Shown here in pieces: positions 50,610 through 59,685 of a stretch of 64,000 nt of DNA. The notes below the pieces were generated by a model. It saw nothing but the letters and a program-made list of their open reading frames with translations, was not told the origin of the DNA and made no database searches. The stretch spans positions 1,803,501 through 1,867,500 of the forward strand of contig NZ_JAJVCN010000003.1 of the NCBI RefSeq assembly GCF_021390435.2, written 5' to 3'. Source of the DNA: Kibdelosporangium philippinense (GTDB lineage: Bacteria > Actinomycetota > Actinomycetes > Mycobacteriales > Pseudonocardiaceae). Both the position numbers and the translations under genes were made by a program. The stretch's first letter is position 1; each line of letters opens with the position of its first letter.

Positions 50610-51632
50610 ATGGCGGCACGGACCGCCCCCGGAGTGCGACTACTGCCCAACGCGATCACGGTCCTGGCGATGTGCGCGGGCCTGTCGGCAGTGCAATTCG
50701 CCTTGCACGGCAACTACGAGGCCGTGCTCGCGTCGATCTTCGCCGCGGCGATCCTGGACAGTTTGGACGGCCGGATCGCCCGATTGCTCGACGCGACAAG
50801 CAAGATGGGCGCGGAGCTCGACTCGTTGTCCGACGCGATCGCATTCGGTGTGGCGCCCGCACTCGTGCTGTACCAATGGAAACTCGGCGAAGCGACCTCA
50901 ACCCGAGTCGGCTGGATCTTCGCGTTGGTGTTCGCGGTGTGCATGATCCTTCGCTTGGCACGCTTCAACACCCTGTTGGACGACACGAACCAACCGCCGT
51001 ACGCCAAGGAATTCTTCGTCGGCGTGCCCGCGCCCGCCGGTGGAATGCTGGCGCTGCTGCCGATGATCGTGTGGCTGGAGTTCGACCGTGCCGAGGGTTG
51101 GTGGACGAATCCGACCGTCGTGATGGTGTGGACGGTTGCCGTGGCTGCGTTGCTGATCAGCCGGATCCCAACGCTCTCGGTGAAGACGACGCGGGTTCCG
51201 CCACGGATAGTCGTGCCGGTTCTTGTTGGCGTGACAATGCTTGCGGCGGCCGTGGTGACGTTCCCGATCGCGGCGCTTGGCGTGTTCCTGATCGTCTACT
51301 TGCTGCACATTCCTTACGCGGTGCGCCGGAAGCACTGGTTGGCGAATCATCCTGAGGCTTGGGACGTTCCACCGCAGGAGCGTCGCGCGATCCGCAGCCA
51401 GGCGCGGCGGTTGGGGCTGCGTCCGCCGCTACGTCGTCGGGTTGCCGGGATGGCGCGCCGGGTCCGCATCGGTGGCCGCCGGAATGGGAACGATGAGCCG
51501 TTACACGCCGGGTGGCAGTCGTATTTGCCGCCTGAGCAGCAGCCGCACGTGATCGGCCCGCTGCCGAAGCGCCGCAGCTGGCGCCGGATCGGGTTGCGCC
51601 GTCAGCAGCGACCACCCCGCGAGCGTGGGTAG
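50610..51632 (+). CDS. pssA: CDP-diacylglycerol-serine O-phosphatidyltransferase
   Basis: 340-residue integral membrane CDP-alcohol phosphatidyltransferase producing phosphatidylserine. The family motif is complete: Asp-Gly-Arg-Ile-Ala-Arg with the later Gly-Ala-Glu-Leu-Asp-Ser-Leu-Ser-Asp (about 53-76). Eight or so membrane segments precede a basic, Arg-rich cytoplasmic tail of about 90 residues, longer than in many PssA proteins. ATG 50610 follows GGAGGC. It follows psd; a strong terminator is at 51642. Confidence 0.93.
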   Translation: MAARTAPGVRLLPNAITVLAMCAGLSAVQFALHGNYEAVLASIFAAAILDSLDGRIARLLDATSKMGAELDSLSDAIAFGVAPALVLYQWKLGEATSTRVGWIFALVFAVCMILRLARFNTLLDDTNQPPYAKEFFVGVPAPAGGMLALLPMIVWLEFDRAEGWWTNPTVVMVWTVAVAALLISRIPTLSVKTTRVPPRIVVPVLVGVTMLAAAVVTFPIAALGVFLIVYLLHIPYAVRRKHWLANHPEAWDVPPQERRAIRSQARRLGLRPPLRRRVAGMARRVRIGGRRNGNDEPLHAGWQSYLPPEQQPHVIGPLPKRRSWRRIGLRRQQRPPRERG

Positions 51633-51641
51633 ATAGGAATT

Positions 51642-51673
51642 CGAAGGCCGGGCGACCGTACGCCCGGCCTTCG
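51642..51673 (+). terminator. pssA terminator
   Basis: Perfect 13-bp stem, CGAAGGCCGGGCG (51642-51654) with CGCCCGGCCTTCG (51661-51673), 6-nt loop, 9 bases after the stop. Confidence 0.85.
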
Positions 51674-51871
51674 TCGCGTTATAAGCATGCGCGGATGGCC
51701 GCCCTAACGCGGCGTTGAACACAGCGCAGTACCTTCCCCAGCTCAGGGAGCTGAACGAGCGGCTTCCGTTCGTCGCGTACAGCAGCCGCACGCTCTTCGT
51801 GGCCGGTAAAGCCTGACAAACCCAGTGGTCAAGGCCACTGTCCGACGGGCTTGTAAATACATAAGTGCGTG

Positions 51872-51887
51872 ATACAACTAGTTGTAT
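51872..51887. promoter_or_regulatory. MarR-type operator overlapping the marR start codon
   Basis: ATACAACTAGTTGTAT, a perfect 16-bp palindrome whose last two bases are the first two of the marR ATG (51886). This is a typical site for MarR autoregulation and for control of the coupled exporter. Confidence 0.8.
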
Positions 51888-52299
51888 GGACGATCTGGCC
51901 GCGACAATGGAGAGCGTTGTCCGGCTGGTCCGCAAGCTCAGCCCGGCGACCGGTCTGTCGTTCACCGCCGCCAGCGTGCTGGCTGCCCTTGACCGATCTG
52001 GGCCGCGGCGGCTGACTGAATTGGCGACCGTTGAGGGTGTGTCTCAGCCTGCGATGACTCAACTCATCTCGCGGCTGCAGGACAGCGGGTTCGTTGAGCG
52101 GGTTGCCGATGAGCATGACCGCCGGGTTGTTCAGGTCCACATCACTCAGGCGGGGCGTGCTCAGGTCGCGTACCGCAGGCAGGTCCGGGCCGAGCGGCTG
52201 GCTGAGCTGCTCGCCAGGCTCGACCCGGCACATCACGAGGCGTTGACCGCCGCGATTCCCGCGATCAACGCACTGAGGGGTCTAGCAGATGACCAGTGA
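51886..52299 (+). CDS. MarR-family transcriptional regulator
   Basis: 137-residue winged-helix repressor. Wing and recognition helix: Ser-Gln-Pro-Ala-Met-Thr-Gln-Leu-Ile-Ser-Arg-Leu; then the conserved Asp-Glu-His-Asp-Arg-Arg in the wing. ATG 51886 was chosen because the palindrome ends there. It overlaps the MFS gene by 11 bp, so both are translated from one mRNA and the regulator probably controls the exporter in response to a small molecule. Confidence 0.9.
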   Translation: MDDLAATMESVVRLVRKLSPATGLSFTAASVLAALDRSGPRRLTELATVEGVSQPAMTQLISRLQDSGFVERVADEHDRRVVQVHITQAGRAQVAYRRQVRAERLAELLARLDPAHHEALTAAIPAINALRGLADDQ

Positions 52300-53902
52300 T
52301 ACCACCCTTTTCAAGCAACCGAAGGCCGTGTTCGCTGTCGCCTTCGCATGTGTCGTTTCGTTCATGGGGATCGGGTTGGTCGACCCGATCCTGCCCGCTA
52401 TCTCGCACGACCTCAACGCCACGCCGAGCCAAGTGACCTTGCTGTTCACCAGCTACCTCGTGATCACGGCGGTCGCCATGCTGATCACCGGGTGGGTGTC
52501 CAGCCGGATCGGCGCGAAGAAGACCCTGATCACCGGGTTGGCGATCATCGTGGTGTTCAGCGCGCTGGCTGGAGCGTCCGACAGCATTGGCGGGATCGTC
52601 GGTTTCCGTGCCGGGTGGGGCGTGGGGAACGCGCTGTTCATCGCGACTTCGCTCGCGGTGATCGTGGCGTCGGCGACGGGCGGGTTTGTCGGCGCGATCA
52701 TCCTCTACGAAACCGCGCTGGGTCTCGGGATCGCGGTCGGGCCGTTGGTTGGCGGGCTGCTGGGTGAGGTCAGCTGGCGTGGACCGTTCTTCGGGGTCGC
52801 CGTGTTGATGGCGATCGCGTTGATCGCGACGGTCGTGCTGCTGGATCCCACGCCTAAGCCCACACACAAGGTGTCCATCACGGCGCCGCTGAAAGCGTTG
52901 CGGCACCGGGGTTTGCTGATCCTGTCACTGGCTGCTCTGTGCTACAACTGGGCGTTCTTCACCATGCTTGGGTACGCGCCGTTCCCGATGAAACTTGGCG
53001 CGATCGAGCTGGGTTTTGTGTTCTTCGGCTGGGGTTTGCTTGTCGCGATCTTCTCGGTTTTCGGTGCGCCACGGTTGCGGCAGCGGTTCGGGATCGCCCG
53101 CACTCTCTACTTGAACCTGGCGTTGTTCGCGGTGGTGATGCTGGGCATCGCGATCTGGACCGACTCGCCTCCCGCGCTGGTCGTACTGGTGATCGTGGCC
53201 GGTGTGTTCATTGGCATCAACAACACCGTCACCACTCAGGCTGTGATGAGCGTGTCGCCGGTTGAGCGGCCGATCGCGTCGGCTGCGTATGGCTTCGTGC
53301 GGTTCATCGGTGGTGGTTTGGCGCCGTTTGTGGCGGGCAAGCTGGTCGAGGCCACGAACGTGCATGTCCCGTTCTACATCGGAGCGGGCGCGTTGGTGCT
53401 GGGCATCGGAATCCTTTCGTTGGCGCGTAAGGAACTTGCCGAGGCCGAGAAGGCCCAAGAGGTTCCTGTCGCCGCAGTCGAGGAGAACGTGATCGTGGCC
53501 GCCATCAACGACTCGCCGACGGCCGACGCTGTTGTGGATGCCGCGGTCAAGCTCGCGACTCTGCACAACCGGACTGTCCACGTGGTGCACGTCCAGGAGC
53601 AGGCCGTCACGATCGGTGAGGAGCCGCAGACCGCCGAGGCCGTGGTCCAGCGTCAGCTCGACCGGGTGAAGGGTCTGACCGGGCAGGTGCTTCACGGTGC
53701 CTCGCGCCACGGTGACATCGGCAGGCTCATCGCCGAGTACGCCGACCAGCACGGAGCGCGAGCGATCGTGGTCGGCGCGCCGACGCATGGCGGGGTGTCC
53801 GCGTTGATGGAGGCCAGCGCCAGCCAGGAGCTCTGGCAGCACGCGCACACGCACATCTTGATCGTCAACCCAGCGCTGGAACCCGTAGGCTCGCGTGCGT
53901 GA
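52289..53902 (+). CDS. MFS exporter fused to a UspA-type domain
   Basis: 537 residues. Residues 1 to about 395 form a major facilitator with 12 predicted helices (Gly-Trp-Val-Ser-Ser-Arg-Ile-Gly-Ala-Lys-Lys in the loop 2-3 motif), like drug/proton antiporters. Residues about 405-530 form a universal-stress-protein domain: Val-Ile-Val-Ala-Ala-Ile-Asn-Asp-Ser, then Val-His-Val-Val-His-Val and Gly-Ala-Pro-Thr-His-Gly-Gly, the last resembling the ATP-binding loop. The fusion suggests nucleotide- or stress-linked control of export. It overlaps marR upstream (11 bp) and the AAA gene downstream (4 bp). Confidence 0.87.
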   Translation: MTSDTTLFKQPKAVFAVAFACVVSFMGIGLVDPILPAISHDLNATPSQVTLLFTSYLVITAVAMLITGWVSSRIGAKKTLITGLAIIVVFSALAGASDSIGGIVGFRAGWGVGNALFIATSLAVIVASATGGFVGAIILYETALGLGIAVGPLVGGLLGEVSWRGPFFGVAVLMAIALIATVVLLDPTPKPTHKVSITAPLKALRHRGLLILSLAALCYNWAFFTMLGYAPFPMKLGAIELGFVFFGWGLLVAIFSVFGAPRLRQRFGIARTLYLNLALFAVVMLGIAIWTDSPPALVVLVIVAGVFIGINNTVTTQAVMSVSPVERPIASAAYGFVRFIGGGLAPFVAGKLVEATNVHVPFYIGAGALVLGIGILSLARKELAEAEKAQEVPVAAVEENVIVAAINDSPTADAVVDAAVKLATLHNRTVHVVHVQEQAVTIGEEPQTAEAVVQRQLDRVKGLTGQVLHGASRHGDIGRLIAEYADQHGARAIVVGAPTHGGVSALMEASASQELWQHAHTHILIVNPALEPVGSRA

Positions 53903-56139
53903 GTTCTCCGCAGATCACGCTGACCGCGCGCTTGACCCCGTCGGCCATCGACACCCGGCGGGGTGTGGTTCGGCTGCATCCGGAAGTCCTTGACGCCCTT
54001 GGCCTGCAGCAGTGGGATTCGGTCCGGCTGATCGGGGCACGGCCGAGCGTCGCGCTGGCTGCGGAGAGTGCGAACCTTCCTGGCGTTGCCCTGCTCGACG
54101 ACATCACGCTGACCAACCTTGGCATCGTCGAGGGTTCCGAGGTTGTCGTCTCGCCGGTGATGGTGGCCGCCGCACGGTCCATCACGGTCGCCGGGTCGAG
54201 GCTCGCGACGACCGCGGTCACGCCGCAGATCCTGCGGCTGGCTCTGATGGGCAAGGTGTTCACGGTCGGTGACGCGGTCTCCTTGCTGCCGCAGGATCTC
54301 GCGCCGCCGCCCGAGGCGGATGTGACCGCGGCACGGCAGCGGCTTTCCCAAGCTATTGGGATGACCTGGACCAATGAGCTGATCACGATCACCGCCTCTG
54401 ATCCCGATGGCGCCGTGGCGGTTGCTCCGTCCACAGTGGTCAGCTGGCGGGATGGTGCACGGACCACACAACCGGCGCAGATCACTGCAGGGTCCACTCA
54501 GGTCACCGCGCAGAGCCCGGTCATCGAGGACGCCGTTATCGTGTCCGAAACGATCGACACGACGCCGGTTGAGGCTCCCCTGCCGGTCGCCGATCTGGTC
54601 GGAGCCGTTGACGCGGCACGGAAACTCACCGAATGGCTGGAATTGGCCTTCCAGCGGCCCGAACTGCTCAAGAAGCTCGGTGCCGCACCACGTCTTGGCG
54701 CCTTGGTCAGCGGGCCGGAGGGTGTCGGCAAGGCCAGCGTTGTCCGGGCGGTCGCGAACGCGGTCGACGCGAAGATCATCGAGGTTGCCGCGCCTTCGAT
54801 CGCGGTCCTGGAAGCAAATGCCGCTGCTGGGAAAGTGCGGGCGGCGATCGCCGAGGCCGAGCAGAACACTCCCGCTGTCCTTCTGGTGACCGATGTGGAC
54901 GCTCTGCTCCCCGCCACCAATCCCCCGCCGGTGGCGACGATCGTGCTGGACTCGTTGCGGACCGCGGTGAACACTCCGCGCCTGGCGATCGTAGCCACGA
55001 CCGCGCACCCTGAGGCCATTGATCCACGACTGCGCACTGTGGAATTGCTTGACCGTGAGCTCGCACTTCCCTTGCCGACAAGCAAGACTCGGGCCGATTT
55101 GCTGCGCGTGCTGATGCGCGATGTCCCGATGGAATCCAATGTGGACTTCGGAGCGATCGCGGACCGGACTCCGGGGTTCGTTGTGGCTGACTTGGTTGCA
55201 CTCAGGCGCGAGGCTTCCGTTCGGGCCGCGTTGCGGCAGAAGGAAGCGCCTGAGCCACGGATTTCCTCTCAAGACTTGGTTGGCGCACTGGAAACAGTCC
55301 GGCCGACTTCGATGTCCTCTTCGGACAACCTGCAGACCGGCGGGCTCACGTTGGACGCCGTCGGCGACATGACCGAAGTCAAGCAGTCGTTGACCGAGGC
55401 CGTGCTGTGGCCGCTGCAGTACCCGGATTCGTTTGCCCGGCTTGGTGTTCAGCCTCCACGCGGGGTTCTGCTGTACGGCCCTCCCGGCTGCGGTAAGACG
55501 TTCCTGATCCGCGCGCTGGCTGGCACGGGCCGGTTGAACGTGATGTCCGTGAAGGGCGCCGAGCTGATGGACAAGTGGGTCGGCGAGTCGGAGCGGGCCG
55601 TGCGTGAATTGTTCCGCCGGGCCGCGGAAGCCGCGCCAGCCATGATTTTCCTCGACGAGGTCGACGCATTGGCACCGCGGCGTGGGCAGTCCAGCGACTC
55701 CGGTGTCGGCGACCGCGTGGTTGCGGCGCTGCTGACGGAGTTGGACGGCGTGGAACCGTTGCGGGACGTAATCGTTGTAGGCGCGACGAACCGGCCCGAG
55801 TTGATCGACCCTGCGTTGATGCGGCCCGGACGGTTGGAGCGGATCGTCTACGTCCCACCGCCTGATGGCGAGGCGCGTGCCGCGATCCTGCGCTCGTCGG
55901 CCCGCAACACACCGCTGGCCGATGATGTGGACCTGGATGCGTTGGGCGAGAAGCTGGATCGCTACTCGGCCGCGGACTGCGCCGCACTGATCCGCGAGGC
56001 CGCGTTGACCGCGATGCGTGAATCCCTCGATGCCACTGTGGTTACGGCAGCGCATCTGGACAAGGCGAGGGAGACCGTCCGGCCTTCCCTCGACCCAGCC
56101 CAGTTGGCCTCGCTTGAGGCCTATGCCAAATCGCGTTAA
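53899..56139 (+). CDS. Cdc48/VCP-like AAA+ ATPase (Rv0435c-like)
   Basis: 746-residue double AAA+ protein. The N-terminal region (1-about 180) is Cdc48-N-like. The first ATPase domain is degenerate: Walker A Gly-Pro-Glu-Gly-Val-Gly-Lys-Ala, Walker B Leu-Leu-Val-Thr-Asp-Val-Asp with no Glu. The second is intact: Gly-Pro-Pro-Gly-Cys-Gly-Lys-Thr, Phe-Leu-Asp-Glu-Val-Asp, Arg finger in Met-Arg-Pro-Gly-Arg. It is likely a hexameric protein-unfolding enzyme. GTG 53899 overlaps the exporter stop. It is conserved beside pssA in mycobacteria. It converges on the HtrA-like gene with a 4-bp stop overlap. Confidence 0.9.
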   Translation: MSSPQITLTARLTPSAIDTRRGVVRLHPEVLDALGLQQWDSVRLIGARPSVALAAESANLPGVALLDDITLTNLGIVEGSEVVVSPVMVAAARSITVAGSRLATTAVTPQILRLALMGKVFTVGDAVSLLPQDLAPPPEADVTAARQRLSQAIGMTWTNELITITASDPDGAVAVAPSTVVSWRDGARTTQPAQITAGSTQVTAQSPVIEDAVIVSETIDTTPVEAPLPVADLVGAVDAARKLTEWLELAFQRPELLKKLGAAPRLGALVSGPEGVGKASVVRAVANAVDAKIIEVAAPSIAVLEANAAAGKVRAAIAEAEQNTPAVLLVTDVDALLPATNPPPVATIVLDSLRTAVNTPRLAIVATTAHPEAIDPRLRTVELLDRELALPLPTSKTRADLLRVLMRDVPMESNVDFGAIADRTPGFVVADLVALRREASVRAALRQKEAPEPRISSQDLVGALETVRPTSMSSSDNLQTGGLTLDAVGDMTEVKQSLTEAVLWPLQYPDSFARLGVQPPRGVLLYGPPGCGKTFLIRALAGTGRLNVMSVKGAELMDKWVGESERAVRELFRRAAEAAPAMIFLDEVDALAPRRGQSSDSGVGDRVVAALLTELDGVEPLRDVIVVGATNRPELIDPALMRPGRLERIVYVPPPDGEARAAILRSSARNTPLADDVDLDALGEKLDRYSAADCAALIREAALTAMRESLDATVVTAAHLDKARETVRPSLDPAQLASLEAYAKSR

Positions 56140-57044
56140 CGAACCGAGAGCTCGGTCGGCGTCGCGAAGACGTCGACCATGGCTCCGCCACGCAACACCG
56201 TCACCGGCAGCTCCGCGCCGATCGCGTCGGCGAAGAGCTGCTTCTGGATGCCTTGCGCGTCACTGACTTGCTTACGCCCGACGGTGAGCACGAGGTCGCC
56301 CGAGTGCAGCCCGGCCTTGTGCGCTGGGCTGCCCGTCACGACCTCGACCACCCGCAGGCCTGCCTTCTGACCGGTCCGTTCGGCCACTTCGTCGGGCAGT
56401 GGCGCGGGCATGCTGACCAGGCCCAGATACGCCCGGCGGACTCGGCCGTCGGCGATCAGGGTCTGCACGATCCGCATGGTCGTCACGTTCACCGGGACTG
56501 CCAGGCCGAGGCCGAATCCGGCGACCGCCGTGTTGATCCCGACCACACGGCCATCGGAGTCCGCGAGCGCGCCGCCGGAGTTGCCGGGGTTCAGTGCCGC
56601 GTCGGTCTGGATCACGTCCTCGATCACGCGACCTGCCTTGCCTTGCCGGACCGGCAGAGCCCGGCCGAGTGCACTGACCACGCCCGCGGTCACCGAGCCG
56701 TTGAGCCCGAGCGGGTTGCCGACCGCGACCACGAGCTGACCGACTTCCAGATTGTCGGCGTTGCCCAAAGTCGCTGGTGGCGGGATTTCGCCGCGCGCGC
56801 TCAGCACCGCGAGGTCCGACAGCGGGTCGACCCCGACGACTTCGAAGGACGCGTCGCTACCGTCCGCGAACGTGGCGGTACCACGTCTCGCGTTCGCGAC
56901 GACGTGCGCGTTTGTCAGCAAACGACCGTTTTCGAACACCACGGCCGAGCCGCTGCCGTTTTCCAGCCGCACGCTGGCCACGTGCGGTGTCACCGATTTG
57001 GCGACGGAGATAACCGTCTTGGAGTACTCGTCCACCGCTACCAC
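56136..57044 (-). CDS. HtrA-like S1C serine protease with PDZ domain
   Basis: 302-residue trypsin-like protease. The triad is His47 (Thr-Asn-Ala-His), Asp77 (Ser-Asp-Leu-Ala) and Ser156 (Gly-Asn-Ser-Gly-Gly). A C-terminal PDZ domain begins near 205, with Tyr-Leu-Gly-Leu at 207-210. There is no signal peptide or membrane segment, so it may act in the cytoplasm, unlike most HtrA proteins. Start GTG 57044 or 57035. The stop overlaps the AAA gene stop (TTAA, 56136-56139). Confidence 0.88.
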   Translation of the reverse strand: MVAVDEYSKTVISVAKSVTPHVASVRLENGSGSAVVFENGRLLTNAHVVANARRGTATFADGSDASFEVVGVDPLSDLAVLSARGEIPPPATLGNADNLEVGQLVVAVGNPLGLNGSVTAGVVSALGRALPVRQGKAGRVIEDVIQTDAALNPGNSGGALADSDGRVVGINTAVAGFGLGLAVPVNVTTMRIVQTLIADGRVRRAYLGLVSMPAPLPDEVAERTGQKAGLRVVEVVTGSPAHKAGLHSGDLVLTVGRKQVSDAQGIQKQLFADAIGAELPVTVLRGGAMVDVFATPTELSVR

Positions 57045-57127
57045 CCGCCCAAGTGATTACACCGTTGCACCTATTAACAACGTTACCTGGGCGTGCGTGT
57101 TCCACGGGCCTGCTGAGCAGGGGATTC

Positions 57128-57718
57128 TTACTTGGACTTCGGGTTGTACTCGCGGGTGACGATCACGATGATGCCCGGCGACGCGTCCTTGATGCCTTCG
57201 AACCGTGGCTCCGGACGCAGGCCGAACTGCTGCGCGAGCTCCTTGGCCTGCGCCTCCTCGGCCGTCCCTGGCCGGTAGTAGACCGTCGTGACCGGAACCT
57301 TGCCCTGGTGCGGGCCCGTGTCGACCACGTTCCAACCGCCTGCACGGAAGTCATTGGCCGCACGCTCAGCCAAGCCTTCGATGAAGCTGTTGTTGTAGAC
57401 ACGCACCGGCTCTGAGCGGTTCGGCGCCTGCGTCGGCGGTGCCGGTGGCGGTGTCGAACTGGTCGTGGTGGCCGGGGGCGGCGTGGTCGTCGTGCCCGTC
57501 GTCGGGGGTGCGGGCGGCGGGGTCGTTGGCGTCTCCGAAGGCGGAGGCGGCGGCGGTTGCGATTCGGAGGACGCGGGCGGCGGTGCCGCCTGGTCGGAAT
57601 CACCGCCCCCGAGCAGTTGGATGAGTCCGATCACCAACGCGATCAGGGCGAGCGCGATCAGGCCGAGACCGGCCAGGCGAGCTGGCCGGGTCGGTCCTGC
57701 CTGCTCGGGGTTAGTCAT
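57128..57718 (-). CDS. LytR C-terminal domain membrane protein (Rv0431-like)
   Basis: 196-residue protein: short cytoplasmic end, one membrane helix (about 16-37), a 60-residue Pro/Thr-rich outer spacer, then a LytR_C domain with Val-Arg-Val-Tyr-Asn-Asn-Ser and Thr-Val-Tyr-Tyr-Arg-Pro-Gly. The mycobacterial relative (Rv0431) lies in the same place and is reported to affect membrane vesicle release. The ATG overlaps the stop of the DUF3263 gene by 4 bp, indicating coupling. Confidence 0.88.
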   Translation of the reverse strand: MTNPEQAGPTRPARLAGLGLIALALIALVIGLIQLLGGGDSDQAAPPPASSESQPPPPPPSETPTTPPPAPPTTGTTTTPPPATTTSSTPPPAPPTQAPNRSEPVRVYNNSFIEGLAERAANDFRAGGWNVVDTGPHQGKVPVTTVYYRPGTAEEAQAKELAQQFGLRPEPRFEGIKDASPGIIVIVTREYNPKSK

Positions 57719-58011
57719 GTGCGCTCGACACCCAGCCTTCGTGCTCCACGGACCCGGACGCGACCACTGCGCAGCCTGCGAAGGCGTTTCACCAGCAGCG
57801 GGTCGGCCATCAGGGCCTCGTGCTTTTCGATCAGGTCATTGACCAACTGGTAGTAACGGGTGGGTGAGATCCCGAAGATCTCCCTGATCGCCTGGTCCTT
57901 CGCGCCCGCGTACTTCCACCACTGGCGCTCGAAGGCGAGGACCACCCGTTCCCGATCGGTCAAGCCGTCGTGCGGCCCGCCCTCGGGGACCAGTGCCTCT
58001 GCGGCGTCCAT
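57715..58011 (-). CDS. DUF3263 protein (Rv0430-like)
   Basis: 98-residue small protein: Leu-Thr-Asp-Arg-Glu-Arg-Val-Val-Leu-Ala-Phe-Glu-Arg-Gln-Trp-Trp, followed by a helix-turn-helix-like Ala-Ile-Arg-Glu-Ile-Phe-Gly-Ile-Ser-Pro-Thr-Arg-Tyr-Tyr-Gln-Leu and a basic tail. It is probably a DNA-binding regulator. ATG 58011 has GAGGAG 5 nt upstream; the longer frame is not used. It diverges from def with about 160 bp between. Confidence 0.85.
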   Translation of the reverse strand: MDAAEALVPEGGPHDGLTDRERVVLAFERQWWKYAGAKDQAIREIFGISPTRYYQLVNDLIEKHEALMADPLLVKRLRRLRSGRVRVRGARRLGVERT

Positions 58012-58170
58012 CCGGCTCCTCGGTTCGCGGTCAGGAATCCCGTGCCCGTCGGGGGAATCACACGTATGTGATTTCCGCCGTGCCATTACATCACGCCCCC
58101 GCCGTCCACTGTTGGCCATGTCACCCGGCGCGTCCGGATCGGGCAGTCGGCCCTGGATAGAGTGCCTGCC

Positions 58171-58743
58171 ATGGCCGTACACCCGATCCGCGTCGTCGGT
58201 GACCCTGTTCTACACACCCCCACCGACAAAGTTGCCACATTCGACGCTGAACTTCAGCAGCTCGTCGAAGACATGTTCGAGACGATGGCGGCCGCGAACG
58301 GTGTCGGCCTCGCGGCCAACCAGATCGGCATCCCGCTGCGCGTGTTCGTCTACGACTGCCCGGACGACGAGGGCGTGCGCCACCGCGGCCTCGTGGTCAA
58401 CCCGGTGTTGGAGACCTCCGAGCGCCCAGAAACCATGCCGGACCCTGATCACGACTTCGAAGGCTGCCTGTCGGTGCCCGGCGAGACGTACCCGACCGGC
58501 CGGGCCTCGTGGGCCCGCGTGACCGGCCAGGACGTGGACGGCTCCGAGATCACGGTCGAAGGCACCGGGTTCTTCGCCCGCTGCCTTCAGCACGAGACCG
58601 ACCACCTCGACGGCCTGCTGTACCTCGACCGGCTCGTCGGCCGCTATGCCAAGCAGTCCAAGAAGATGCTCAAGAGCAACGGATGGGGCGTGCCCGGCCT
58701 GTCGTGGGATCCGGCAACGGAACCAGACCCCTTCCAAGACTAA
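58171..58743 (+). CDS. def: Peptide deformylase
   Basis: 190-residue metalloenzyme that removes the formyl group from new proteins. Motif 1 is [10 protein letters not shown] (44-53), motif 2 Glu-Gly-Cys-Leu-Ser (Cys99 binds metal), motif 3 His141-Glu142-Thr-Asp-His145. ATG 58171 follows a TAGAGT -10-like box (58158-58163) by 7 bases, suggesting a leaderless mRNA; GTG 58162 is an alternative. A longer C-terminal tail is typical of actinobacterial Def. Confidence 0.95.
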   Translation: MAVHPIRVVGDPVLHTPTDKVATFDAELQQLVEDMFETMAAANGVGLAANQIGIPLRVFVYDCPDDEGVRHRGLVVNPVLETSERPETMPDPDHDFEGCLSVPGETYPTGRASWARVTGQDVDGSEITVEGTGFFARCLQHETDHLDGLLYLDRLVGRYAKQSKKMLKSNGWGVPGLSWDPATEPDPFQD

Positions 58744-58748
58744 AAAGA

Positions 58749-58796
58749 CCTCGTGAGTGGTTATCCGGGTTAGAACATGGATAACCGCTCACGAGG
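58749..58796. repeat. Dispersed palindrome, copy 6
   Basis: Arms CCTCGTGAGTGGTTATCC (58749-58766) and its complement with one mismatch (58779-58796); loop contains GTTAGAAC. The stop TGA of the convergent oxidoreductase gene (58789-58791) is in the right arm. Confidence 0.88.
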
Positions 58797-59685
58797 GTTT
58801 TAGGGCTTCGAGGAGGTCGTGGGCGGTCTCGGTGGCGGTATGGACTGATGCGTCCGGGTTGCCGATCCGCGGGTCCCAGTTGAGGTCGTAGAACAGCTCT
58901 GTGACGCCCTGCTCGCCAAGCCATTCGGCGTCGGCGCGGATCTGCGAGTAGGACCCGGAAAGGCGCCCAACGCGCTCGCCAGGCCGCACTACGCCACGAA
59001 CCACGACGCGCACCCCGGCCGGATCCTTGCCTGCCTCGGCCGCACCCGCGCGAACGATGGCGATCTGCGCGGCGATCTCGTCCAAGTTGGTGGCGCTACG
59101 GGACATCCAGCCGTCGGCGATCCGCCCGGCACGCTTCAAAGCCGCGGGCACGGCACCGCCGAGCAGCACCGGCGGCCCAGGCTTCTGCACGGGCTTCGGG
59201 TCCATCCGTGACGGCGGCACGGTGTAGAACTCGCCGTCGAAGCTGCTCACCTCGTCCGCGAACAAAGTACGCAGGACCTGCACGTACTCCACGGTCCGAG
59301 CACCGCGACGCTCCATCGAAGCACCCGAAGCGACGAACTCGTCCGGCAGCCACCCCGCACCAAGCCCAAGATCGACGCGTCCACCGGACAACAGGTCCAG
59401 CGTCGAGAACTGCTTGGCCACATAAGCGGGCGACGCGAACGGAAAGTTGATCAACGCGACGCCCAGCCGGATCGTCGAGGTCCGCGCGGCCATGAAGGAC
59501 ATGGCCACGGTCGGGTCGAGGACGCTGCGGTACACCGCGTCCAGGCCGTGCTCGGCCGGGACCAGGAGCCGGTGGAACGTCCACAGCGAGGAGTAGCCCA
59601 GCTTTTCCGCTGACTCGGCGAACCGCGCCACGTTCGCGGCCGTCGCCCACGCGCCCGCGACCGGGGCGCCGAATCCGATCTTCAT
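58789..59685 (-). CDS. LLM-class (probably F420-dependent) oxidoreductase
   Basis: 298-residue luciferase-like monooxygenase-fold protein: Met-Lys-Ile-Gly-Phe-Gly at the start, Phe-Ala-Glu-Ser-Ala-Glu-Lys-Leu-Gly-Tyr, and Asp-Leu-Gly-Leu-Gly-Ala-Gly-Trp near the middle. Actinobacterial members usually use F420; flavin use is possible. ATG 59685 overlaps the upstream gene stop (59682-59685), so the two are coupled. The substrate is unknown. Its stop lies in a palindrome. Confidence 0.88.
   Translation of the reverse strand: MKIGFGAPVAGAWATAANVARFAESAEKLGYSSLWTFHRLLVPAEHGLDAVYRSVLDPTVAMSFMAARTSTIRLGVALINFPFASPAYVAKQFSTLDLLSGGRVDLGLGAGWLPDEFVASGASMERRGARTVEYVQVLRTLFADEVSSFDGEFYTVPPSRMDPKPVQKPGPPVLLGGAVPAALKRAGRIADGWMSRSATNLDEIAAQIAIVRAGAAEAGKDPAGVRVVVRGVVRPGERVGRLSGSYSQIRADAEWLGEQGVTELFYDLNWDPRIGNPDASVHTATETAHDLLEALKPS

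Noticed and set aside
51700-51816. Gene remnant ending at TGA 51814-51816 (Leu-Arg-Glu-Leu-Asn-Glu-Arg-Leu-Pro-Phe)
   Set aside because: The stretch looks protein-like but is too short and unmatched to any family I can name; not enough to call a pseudogene.
53692-56055. Minus-strand frame of 787 codons opposite the AAA ATPase
   Set aside because: Antisense shadow; rich in Arg/Gln/His/Gly with no domain.
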